Source of the DNA: Phycisphaerales bacterium
GTDB lineage: Bacteria > Planctomycetota > Phycisphaerae > SM23-33
Length of the DNA: 12,917 nucleotides
Assembly: GCA_003171235.1 (NCBI GenBank)
Contig: PMYM01000094.1
Coordinates: forward strand, 11,691-24,607
Reading direction: 5' to 3'
A program made the translations under genes and the position numbers. The notes under the pieces are model-generated. The model was not told the origin of the DNA, made no database searches, and saw only the letters and a list, made by a program, of their open reading frames with translations. Of this stretch, positions 7,020-12,917 are shown piece after piece. Positions within the stretch are counted from its first letter, which is position 1; the number at the start of each line of letters is the position of its first letter.

Positions 7020-7826
7020 ATGGCGGAAACAGTGGTTTGGAACAAGAAGCTCCTGGTGGCCTCGCTGATAGCGGCGATCCTGGCGGCGTTCCTGGTGTAC
7101 ATCTACACCAGCATGCAGGAGAGCAAGGCCCGGGGCGACATGGTGCGGGTGTGGAAGTGGAAGCGCGACATTCCCGCCGGCGGGGCGATCCGGCCGGAAG
7201 ACCTGGAGGTCGTCGAGATACCCATTTCCACCATAGACAACCTCAAGAACGTGGTGAAGGAGTCGGATTCGGCCCATCCCGAGGAGGCCTATCACAACGT
7301 CAAAGACCCCGTCCGCAAGGAAGCCATGGTTCGATTCTCCGATTTCGGGGAAAAAGGCTTCAGCTCCGGGACCGATTTCTTTACCCCCGGCAAGCGCGGC
7401 TACACCTTGCGGATTGATCCCAACGAGACGCCGGCCAACCTGCGCGTGAAGGGATTCATCGACATCAGGGGCCGGGTCAGGGTCGCCGGGGCGACGCGCG
7501 ACCTGTGGATCCTCAAGAACGTGCGCGTGGTGGGCATCGGCGGCGAGGGGCTGGGCACGGACATCGACGCGGGCAGCACGGGCGTGCCCGTCAGGGCGGC
7601 GGGGCAGCGGATGTTCCGCAGCATCGAGATCGAGCTGGACCCGGACGTCTGCGGGCAGATGTTCCAAGTGGAGGCCTTCGTCGAGAAATTCAAGATCTTT
7701 GACCGCAAGACCGGAGACGGCGGCGACCCCCGCAACGACGGCAAACTGGACAAGGATGTCCTCGACTCGGGCGTGCTCAGCCAGAAGGTGCCGCCCAGGA
7801 GCGACACGCCCTCCGACGCCCCCTGA
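7020..7826 (+). CDS. cpaB: CpaB/RcpC-like Flp pilus assembly protein (SAF domain)
   Basis: A 268-residue protein fitting the CpaB/RcpC family of Tad systems. These are inner-membrane-anchored envelope proteins thought to act with the secretin channel and peptidoglycan. It has one N-terminal membrane helix (about 11-31). A SAF-type segment follows immediately: VWKWKRDIPAGGAIRPEDL and then EVVEIPIS, matching the family pattern of a strand, IPAG, IRPEDL and a short strand. The rest is a beta-rich region ending in a charged Asp/Gly/Pro tail. Length is normal for the family. ATG 7020 is preferred because AAGGA (7008-7012) and GAGG (7014-7017) precede it. The frame extends to a TTG at 6969, but that would overlap the previous gene and put a charged 17-residue tail before the membrane helix. 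The secretin gene often found with cpaB is not in the window. Confidence 0.82.
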   Translation: MAETVVWNKKLLVASLIAAILAAFLVYIYTSMQESKARGDMVRVWKWKRDIPAGGAIRPEDLEVVEIPISTIDNLKNVVKESDSAHPEEAYHNVKDPVRKEAMVRFSDFGEKGFSSGTDFFTPGKRGYTLRIDPNETPANLRVKGFIDIRGRVRVAGATRDLWILKNVRVVGIGGEGLGTDIDAGSTGVPVRAAGQRMFRSIEIELDPDVCGQMFQVEAFVEKFKIFDRKTGDGGDPRNDGKLDKDVLDSGVLSQKVPPRSDTPSDAP

Positions 7827-7847
7827 CCCGGCAGAATGGACTGACGC

Positions 7848-9755
7848 TTGGAAATCTGGGTATACAACCACCTGACCGACGAGCGCAAGGTCGTCGAGGT
7901 CCAGCAGCCTGAGATAATCATCGGGCGAGACGAGGGCTCAACCGTATCCCTCAAGAGCCCCTTCGTCTCGCGCCAGCACGCCCGCATCTTCCGCGAGAAC
8001 GGCACCTACTTCATCGAGAGCCTGGGCCTCAACGGGCTGACCGTGGCCAACCGCCTGGTGGCCTACCACGCCCGCTTAAAGATCGAGTACGGCGACGAGG
8101 TCCGCATCGGCGAGTACTCCATCTTCATGATGGAACCCACCGCCCGCCGCGGTCGCCGGGGCGTGACGGTCATAACTCCCCGCCGCCGGCTGGTGGAGTT
8201 GGAGCAGGTAATCCACGGCGAGTTGCTGGTGCGGCTGAACCTGCGCGTGGCCAGCCAGGTGGCCAAGGCCGACGCCCAGTACATCGGCCTGATCAAGCGG
8301 CACCTGGCCGAGCTGATTGCCGACCACCTGGGCGAGGTGGACGAGGAGATGGCCGACCACCTGGTGGGCGACTACCTCTGGCGCAGCACGCTGACCGAGC
8401 TGAACATGCGCTGCACCGGCAAGATGACCTACGCCTACGGCTACGAGGAGTCCGACATCCTGCAGGGGGAGTTCGAGAAGACCCTCAGCCAGGTGGTGGG
8501 CGACATCCTGAGCGATTTCCCGCTGCGGCTGCAGCCCCAGACGCTCAAGGAGGACGCCGCCCTGATCGAGTCGGATTTCCCCAACCAGGTTCGGCGGATC
8601 TGGCCGCGGCTGGGCGGGGAGCTGAAGCGCTACGTGGTGACGCGCATGCTCTCCAAGGAGATCGAGGACGTGGTCTTCGGCTACGGCCCGCTGCAGGACC
8701 TGCTGGAGATGCCCCACATCAACGAGATCATGGTGGTGGGCAAGGACCACATCTACATCGAGAAGGAGGGCGTGGTCAGCAACACCGGGCGGAGCTTCTT
8801 CTCCGAGGAGGTGGTCAACTCGATCATCGAGCGCATCATCACCCCGGTGGGGCGGCGGATCGACCGTTCCACGCCGCTGGTGGACGCCCGCCTGCCCGAC
8901 GGCTCGCGCGTCAACGCCATCATCAACCCCCTGAGCCTGTCGGGCCCCATCCTGACCATTCGCAAGTTCGCCCGCATCCCCTTCACCATCGACGACCTGA
9001 TCGAGCGCGGCACGCTCACGGCGGCCACCGCCGGCTTCCTCAAGGCCTGCGTGGCCGGGCGAAAGAACATGCTCATTTCCGGCGGCACCGGCAGCGGCAA
9101 GACCACCACGCTCAACGTGCTGGCCTCGTTCATAGACCCCGACGAGCGCATCGTCACCATCGAGGACTCGGCCGAACTGCAGTTGCCGCAGGAGCACGTG
9201 GTCCGGCTGGAGACCCGGCCGGCCAACATCGAGGGCAAGGGCGCCTACACCATTCGCGACCTGGTGCGCAACGCCCTGCGCATGCGCCCCGACCGGCTGA
9301 TCGTGGGCGAGTGCCGCGGCCCGGAGGCCCTGGACATGCTCCAGGCCATGAACACCGGGCACGACGGCTCCATGACCACCATCCACGCCAACAGCCCCTC
9401 CGACACCGTCGCCCGCCTGGAGACCATGGTGCTGACGGCGGTGGAGATGCCGGTGCGGGCCATCCGCGAGCAGATCGTGGCCGCCATGGACCTGGTGGTG
9501 CAGATTTCGCGCTTCCCCGAGGGCAGCCGCAGGATTACGCACGTCTCGGAGGTGGTGGGAATCGACCAGGACACCGGGCAGATCATAACCGAGGACATTT
9601 TCGTGATTCGCGGCCCGCGCGGGCGGGCGGCCGCCAAGCGCGACGAGACTCGGGGGCCAACCAAGATCGGCCCGCTGGTCCACACCGGCTACATCCCGGA
9701 ATTCGCCGAGGAACTGATCCAGAAGGGCTTCCTGGACCTCGAGGTGTTCAAGTGA
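7848..9755 (+). CDS. tadA: Tad pilus assembly ATPase TadA/CpaF with N-terminal FHA domain
   Basis: The secretion ATPase that powers assembly, here 635 residues against the usual 450-500 or so for CpaF. An N-terminal FHA domain (about 2-96) has the phosphothreonine-binding signature Gly26-Arg27, SRQH (41-44) and Asn62-Gly63. A helical CpaF-type N-domain begins at about 115. Residues of about 182-262 appear as an insertion before GYGPLQDLL (278-286). The catalytic core follows: Walker A GGTGSGKTT (412-420), acidic box TIEDSAEL (437-444), Walker B with DRLIVGE (482-488) and the His box GSMTTIHANS (507-516). It should be active. It acts as a cytoplasmic hexamer on the TadB/TadC platform. Start is TTG 7848, because an in-frame TGA lies at 7842-7844 and the first FHA strand begins at residue 2. 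Its stop overlaps the tadB start. The FHA domain and the kinase gene in the same cluster imply phosphorylation-dependent recruitment or control. Confidence 0.95.
   Translation: MEIWVYNHLTDERKVVEVQQPEIIIGRDEGSTVSLKSPFVSRQHARIFRENGTYFIESLGLNGLTVANRLVAYHARLKIEYGDEVRIGEYSIFMMEPTARRGRRGVTVITPRRRLVELEQVIHGELLVRLNLRVASQVAKADAQYIGLIKRHLAELIADHLGEVDEEMADHLVGDYLWRSTLTELNMRCTGKMTYAYGYEESDILQGEFEKTLSQVVGDILSDFPLRLQPQTLKEDAALIESDFPNQVRRIWPRLGGELKRYVVTRMLSKEIEDVVFGYGPLQDLLEMPHINEIMVVGKDHIYIEKEGVVSNTGRSFFSEEVVNSIIERIITPVGRRIDRSTPLVDARLPDGSRVNAIINPLSLSGPILTIRKFARIPFTIDDLIERGTLTAATAGFLKACVAGRKNMLISGGTGSGKTTTLNVLASFIDPDERIVTIEDSAELQLPQEHVVRLETRPANIEGKGAYTIRDLVRNALRMRPDRLIVGECRGPEALDMLQAMNTGHDGSMTTIHANSPSDTVARLETMVLTAVEMPVRAIREQIVAAMDLVVQISRFPEGSRRITHVSEVVGIDQDTGQIITEDIFVIRGPRGRAAAKRDETRGPTKIGPLVHTGYIPEFAEELIQKGFLDLEVFK
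9741..9746 (+). promoter_or_regulatory. Ribosome binding site of tadB inside tadA
   Basis: GAGGTG within the last codons of tadA lies about seven bases before GTG 9752. It supports the overlapping GTGA start/stop junction and translational coupling of the ATPase with its platform protein. Confidence 0.55.
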
Positions 9756-10633
9756 TCTGGTTGTTGGGCGAGGCTGCCGCCGAATCCTCCGAATCGACCA
9801 AGCTGCTCTTGGCCCTGGGCATATTCGTGGCCGTGGGGGCATTGGTGTTTTTCTGGTGGGGGCCTTTCCGGCGGCTGGTGGGCAGGCAGGAGGCCTACTA
9901 CGACCGCGTGCTGCGGGGTTCGCTGCTGATCGACGTTTCGCCCCGGACGGTGACGCTGCTGCAGGCGGCGGTCATGGGCCTGCTGGGGCTGATCGCCTAC
10001 GCCATGGTCAGCCACGTGCTGGCGGGCATCATCGGGGCGGCGGTGGGGGCGATTATCCCCAGGATCGTGCTGGTAATGCTGCGGCGGCGGCGGCTGCGGA
10101 AGCTGGAGGATCAGTTGGCCGACGGCATCCAGACCCTCACCAGCGGCGTGCGGGCGGGATTGAATCTCATCCAGGCGATGGAGCTTCTGGCCAAGAACGG
10201 CATCCGGCCCATCAGCGAGGAATTCGGCCACATGCTGCGGGAGTACGAGCACGGCATGAGCCTGGAGCGGGCCATGGCCAACGCCGGCGACCGCATCGGC
10301 TCGGGCAATTACCGGCTGTTGATTTCGGCCCTGCTGACCCACCGCGAGCGCGGCGGCAACCTGGGCGAGACCCTCGACCGCATAGCCGAGAGCATCCGCG
10401 AGATCCACCGCCTGGAAAAGCAGATCGAGACGCTGACGGCCCCGGGGCGGGCCGCTGCCCGCTGGATGGGGCTGATGCCCGCCGCCGTCATCGGCGTGCT
10501 GTACCTGATCGACGCCCACGACACGGAAATGCTCTTCACCGACGACCGCGGCAGGCTCATCCTGCTGATAATACTGGTCATGAACCTGGCCGGGTTCCTG
10601 TGGATCCGGCGCATCGTGAATATCGACATCTGA
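9752..10633 (+). CDS. tadB: Tad pilus platform protein TadB
   Basis: A 293-residue inner-membrane platform protein of the T2SSF (GspF/PilC-like) superfamily, partner of TadC and of the TadA ATPase. A first membrane helix lies at about 17-36 and paired hydrophobic segments at about 66-110. These are followed by an Arg-rich turn (111-117) and the cytoplasmic T2SSF domain (about 118-236). Within it LEDQLADGIQTLTSGVRAGL, the acidic EFGHMLREYEHG and HRERGGNLGETLDRIAE are typical of TadB. Two further membrane segments lie at about 238-254 and 266-285. The start is GTG 9752, overlapping the tadA stop by four bases. The much longer reading of this frame, from 9311, lies inside tadA and is not used. 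The order ATPase-TadB-TadC is the standard Tad order. Confidence 0.93.
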   Translation: MIWLLGEAAAESSESTKLLLALGIFVAVGALVFFWWGPFRRLVGRQEAYYDRVLRGSLLIDVSPRTVTLLQAAVMGLLGLIAYAMVSHVLAGIIGAAVGAIIPRIVLVMLRRRRLRKLEDQLADGIQTLTSGVRAGLNLIQAMELLAKNGIRPISEEFGHMLREYEHGMSLERAMANAGDRIGSGNYRLLISALLTHRERGGNLGETLDRIAESIREIHRLEKQIETLTAPGRAAARWMGLMPAAVIGVLYLIDAHDTEMLFTDDRGRLILLIILVMNLAGFLWIRRIVNIDI

Positions 10634-10634
10634 T

Positions 10635-11615
10635 ATGACAGCCATACTGTTCATGCTGGCCCAGGCCGGGGGCGACGCGCCGGCCCCGGACAACAGCGTC
10701 GGGCTGATCCGCCTTGCGGCCGTCGCGGCGGCGTTCATCTTCGTGCTGACCTTCGTGCTGGCGGTTTTCGGCCAGCGCGGGCGGAGCGCGATTTCGCCCC
10801 AGCGGGAAGTGGCCCTGGCCGCCGGCTATATTGACCGCCAGACCGTCTTTGAGAACCCCCTGGTCAGCCCGGTCATGTGGCTGCTCTTGACGGTGGCCCA
10901 TCGCCTGCCCGCGCCCTGGCTCAAGCAGAGGGTGCAGCAGCGGCTGGTGGCCGCCGGCAGCCCCAACTTCTACACCAGCGAGGAATTCCTGGCGGTGTGC
11001 ATGCTCTGGGGCGTGGTGGCGGGCATCCTGCTGGCCCTGGGCAACCTGCTGCTTTCCGACCAGCCCAGCGTGCTGGGCATGCTGGCCACGCCGGTGGTGG
11101 GCTTTGGCCTGGGCTTTGGCGTCTACCTGTATTACCTGCATGGAGAGGCCAACAAGCGGGTGGCGCTGATCTCCAAGCGCATTCCCTACACCCTGGACCT
11201 GGTGGCCCTGTCCATGGGCGCCGGGGCGACCTTCACCGAGGCCGTCCGCACCGTGGTGCACGAGGATCCGGCCCATCCCTTCAATGTCGAATTGAACACG
11301 GTGCTGGCCGAGGTCGAACTGGGCACCACGCGGGCCCAGGCCCTGCGGAACATGGCCAATCGCATCCCGCTGGAGACGCTGCGCTCCATCATGGCCTCGA
11401 TTATCCAGGCCGAGGGGCTGGGCACGCCCCTCTCGGACGTGCTCAAGGGCCAGGCCAACCTGCTGCGGCTGCAGCGATCGGTGCGGGCGGAGAAACTGGC
11501 GGCCCAGGCCTCGGTTCGCATCCTGGTGCCCAGCATGCTGATCCTGATGTCCGTGGTGCTGGCGGTGTTCGCCCCCTTCATCATCAAGGCCTTCAAAGGC
11601 GAGCTGTTCTCGTAA
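10635..11615 (+). CDS. tadC: Tad pilus platform protein TadC
   Basis: A 326-residue second platform protein with a T2SSF domain. Membrane segments lie at about 23-45, 117-139, 144-167 and 295-316. The diagnostic stretch is RIPYTLDLVALSMGAGATF (182-200), followed by TEAVRTVV and, later, IIQAEGLGTPLSDVL (256-270). These match the TadC pattern, with two helices and a conserved glycine-rich turn on the cytoplasmic side. TadB and TadC are thought to form the membrane base onto which TadA loads. The ATG follows the tadB stop by one base with only a weak ribosome site, so translation is probably coupled. A short FHA-protein gene follows 18 bases downstream. Confidence 0.93.
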   Translation: MTAILFMLAQAGGDAPAPDNSVGLIRLAAVAAAFIFVLTFVLAVFGQRGRSAISPQREVALAAGYIDRQTVFENPLVSPVMWLLLTVAHRLPAPWLKQRVQQRLVAAGSPNFYTSEEFLAVCMLWGVVAGILLALGNLLLSDQPSVLGMLATPVVGFGLGFGVYLYYLHGEANKRVALISKRIPYTLDLVALSMGAGATFTEAVRTVVHEDPAHPFNVELNTVLAEVELGTTRAQALRNMANRIPLETLRSIMASIIQAEGLGTPLSDVLKGQANLLRLQRSVRAEKLAAQASVRILVPSMLILMSVVLAVFAPFIIKAFKGELFS

Positions 11616-11633
11616 TGAGAGGTTCATTCTGGG

Positions 11634-12719
11634 ATGAGCCAGGAGTATCCGGAATTCTTGTTCGTGGCCGGCCCGCAGGCCGGTCAGCGCGTCTGCCTGC
11701 AGAAGAGCCAGGCCCTGCTGGGGCGGGGCGGCGGCGCGGACATCATGCTCAGCGAGGAATACGTCTCGCGCCAGCACGCCCGCTACGAGCTGCTGCAGGC
11801 CGGCCCGACCATCGAAAGCCTGTCGGAAAAGGGCATATACGTCAACGGCCGGCGCCACAAGAGCGGCCGAAAGCTGCTGCTGGAAACGGGCGATCTGGTT
11901 GGCCTGGGGCAGGCGACCGAACTGCTGTTCGTGGCTAAGGGCGACGATGCCGACGCCGCCCTGGCCATCTACAGCCAGTCCAATCCCCAGAGCGGCGGGG
12001 CCTTCGGGCGCAAAAGCTCCGCCCCCCAGCCGCCGCCGGCCGAGGATATCCTCGTCCAGGAGGAGCCCGAGCCCTCCAAGCTCCAGCCCAAGAAGGCCTC
12101 CGCCCAGGCCATGGATATGACCCCCATGCAGCGCGCCGCCGCCGACCGCAAGGCCAAGAGCCGCAAGCTGATGGTCATGCTGGGCGGCTACCTGGCCGTG
12201 CTGGCGGTCTTGTTCGGCTTGCTGCTGGCGCTGCGCCACGGTCACAAGAACGTGCCGGATGTGCCGGTGCTGAGCGACGACCAAATCGAGCAGGGGGTGG
12301 AGCAGTTGCCCGAACTGACCCCCAGCCCCCTTGAGGCCCAGGGCCGCCTGGTCGAAGCCCTCAACCTCTACGGCGCCAGCGGGCCCGACATCGACCGGCT
12401 GTACGCCTGCGCACAGGCCTTCAAGGAAGCCCGCGCCTACAGCGGGCGGGGCTTCTTCAGCTATGCCAAGGACCCCCACGCCGACGACAAGTACCGCCAG
12501 ATCCTCAGGCGGCTGGCGGACGAGATAAAACGCCAGTACCGCGAGGCGGTGATCAAGGAAAAGAATTTGAACTGGCAGGACGCGGAAAACCGCTTCCGCA
12601 ACATAAACGGCCTGTACAAGGATGAAACCAGCGTCGTCTTTCGCAATGTTCAACTGCACCTCAACCGCTGCGTGGATATGCGGAGGGCCTCGGAAGGGGA
12701 CAAGAGGTACCCGGCTTGA
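11634..12719 (+). CDS. FHA-domain membrane protein with TPR-like outer domain
   Basis: A 361-residue single-pass protein. An N-terminal FHA domain (about 7-100) has Gly30-Arg31, SRQH (45-48) and Asn71-Gly72, the residues that contact phosphothreonine in the family. A Pro/Ala/Glu-rich linker (about 115-175) includes a DMTP motif at 161-164. One membrane helix follows (about 179-199). The C-terminal part (200-361) is helical and TPR-like, for example residues 238-268 and 296-333. The topology is cytosolic FHA reader, membrane, outer helical domain. It mirrors the kinase of this cluster, with a reader in place of the enzyme. It is the last gene, 18 bases after tadC. A sensible but unproven role is to receive the kinase signal and connect it to the TadB/TadC/TadA machine. 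The FHA call is firm; the outer domain call is weaker. Confidence 0.85.
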   Translation: MSQEYPEFLFVAGPQAGQRVCLQKSQALLGRGGGADIMLSEEYVSRQHARYELLQAGPTIESLSEKGIYVNGRRHKSGRKLLLETGDLVGLGQATELLFVAKGDDADAALAIYSQSNPQSGGAFGRKSSAPQPPPAEDILVQEEPEPSKLQPKKASAQAMDMTPMQRAAADRKAKSRKLMVMLGGYLAVLAVLFGLLLALRHGHKNVPDVPVLSDDQIEQGVEQLPELTPSPLEAQGRLVEALNLYGASGPDIDRLYACAQAFKEARAYSGRGFFSYAKDPHADDKYRQILRRLADEIKRQYREAVIKEKNLNWQDAENRFRNINGLYKDETSVVFRNVQLHLNRCVDMRRASEGDKRYPA

Positions 12720-12854
12720 GCATCCCAGCCGAATCCACTTGCCCGCCGGGTGGGTATTGTTGATGCTGCATTCATGCCGGCGGGTGCGCCCAAAGATAAA
12801 GGCAAGGGTCATCCCTAGTAGTCTGTAACAGCAAGAACGATGGGTGGATTTTTT
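12720..12854. other. Noncoding region downstream of the Tad cluster
   Basis: No gene is supported here on either strand. An 8-bp inverted repeat, CCCGCCGG (12742-12749) with CCGGCGGG (12777-12784), has a 27-base loop. A longer-range 7-bp pairing, AATCCAC (12732-12738) with GTGGATT (12844-12850), runs into six Ts at 12849-12854. Together these might form a transcript 3' end, but neither is a convincing intrinsic terminator. Confidence 0.3.
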
Positions 12855-12908
12855 GGTGGCACAGGCTTTCCAGCCTGTGCGCGCACAGCCTAGAAAGGCT
12901 GTGCCACC
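12855..12908. repeat. Tandem pair of palindromic repeats
   Basis: Two perfect 9-bp hairpins lie head to tail. The first is GCACAGGCT-TTCC-AGCCTGTGC (12859-12880). The second is GCACAGCCT-AGAA-AGGCTGTGC (12883-12904). They are separated by GC (12881-12882) and bracketed by GGTG (12855-12858) and CACC (12905-12908). The two 26-base halves are also inverted repeats of each other (23 of 26 positions match). The TGCCAC ending is shared with the elements at 1-21 and 5790-5810, suggesting one family of small, possibly mobilised, palindromes. Confidence 0.75.
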
Positions 12909-12917
12909 CGGAGAATT

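Noticed and set aside
7922..7932. Eleven bases in tadA matching the start of the palindromic repeat
   Set aside because: They encode the conserved IGRDE segment of the FHA domain, the second arm of the palindrome is absent, and the match is explained by protein constraint.
9311..9751. Longer frame for tadB
   Set aside because: It is an out-of-frame reading of tadA. TadB sequence begins only at the GTG at 9752.
10081..10100. GCG/CGG triplet run
   Set aside because: It encodes the Arg-rich cytosolic turn of TadB that follows membrane segments, so it is ordinary coding sequence rather than a microsatellite of interest.
10578..12812. Long open frames on the minus strand (this one, and others at 867-2516, 3674-5401 and 8076-9842)
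   Set aside because: They are antisense to well-supported genes. They read as His/Gly/Arg/Val-rich sequence without domains, the expected shadow of GC-rich codon use on the opposite strand.
12855..12908. Tandem hairpins as an intrinsic terminator
   Set aside because: No T-run follows them on the plus strand, and the six Ts lie before them. On the minus strand these would be As.
1..12917. CRISPR arrays, tRNA or rRNA genes, insertion sequences
   Set aside because: No regularly spaced repeats, no RNA gene signatures and no transposase were seen. The palindromes are single or paired, not arrays.

Overview
The window is one tight, all-forward gene cluster of about 12.7 kb for a Tad-type (tight adherence / type IVc pilus) secretion machine. 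Distinctively, it is wired to serine/threonine phosphorylation. Ten genes are supported, covering almost the whole window. Junctions range from a 4-base overlap to 47 bases, so most are probably co-transcribed. No promoter is visible and the cluster probably starts upstream of base 1. DNA is strongly GC-rich. GC content, the coexistence of eukaryotic-like Ser/Thr kinases, FHA domains and Tad genes, and short GC-palindromes ending in TGCCAC(C) suggest the Planctomycetes, perhaps Phycisphaerae. This is an inference from style, not a phylogenetic result.

Layout: (1) 1-45, the edge, holding a short palindromic repeat. (2) 46-966, a TadE-like protein with an extra N-terminal pair of membrane helices. 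(3) 1014-3773, a membrane Ser/Thr protein kinase with a large TPR-like domain outside the membrane. (4) 3785-5749, a TadG-like protein with a large aromatic-rich exported domain. (5) 5758-6426, a second TadE-like pseudopilin whose leader contains a copy of the palindromic repeat. (6) 6434-6985, an unrecognised single-pass membrane protein. (7) 7020-7826, a CpaB/RcpC-like SAF-domain protein. (8) 7848-9755, the assembly ATPase TadA/CpaF with an FHA domain on its N-terminus. (9) 9752-10633 and 10635-11615, the platform proteins TadB and TadC. (10) 11634-12719, an FHA-membrane-TPR-like protein. (11) 12720-12917, noncoding, ending in two tandem hairpins of a related repeat type.

How it may work together: TadA drives assembly on the TadB/TadC platform, and the TadE/TadG-type proteins would be minor pilins or exported structural components. 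CpaB would sit in the envelope. The kinase could sense the envelope through its outer TPR domain and phosphorylate threonines that are read by the FHA domains of TadA and of the last protein, switching assembly on or off. The logic resembles the threonine-phosphorylation control of some type VI secretion systems (PpkA/Fha), but the link here is inferred from co-location and domains. The secretin, TadZ/CpaE, the major Flp pilin, the prepilin peptidase and a partner phosphatase are not in the window.
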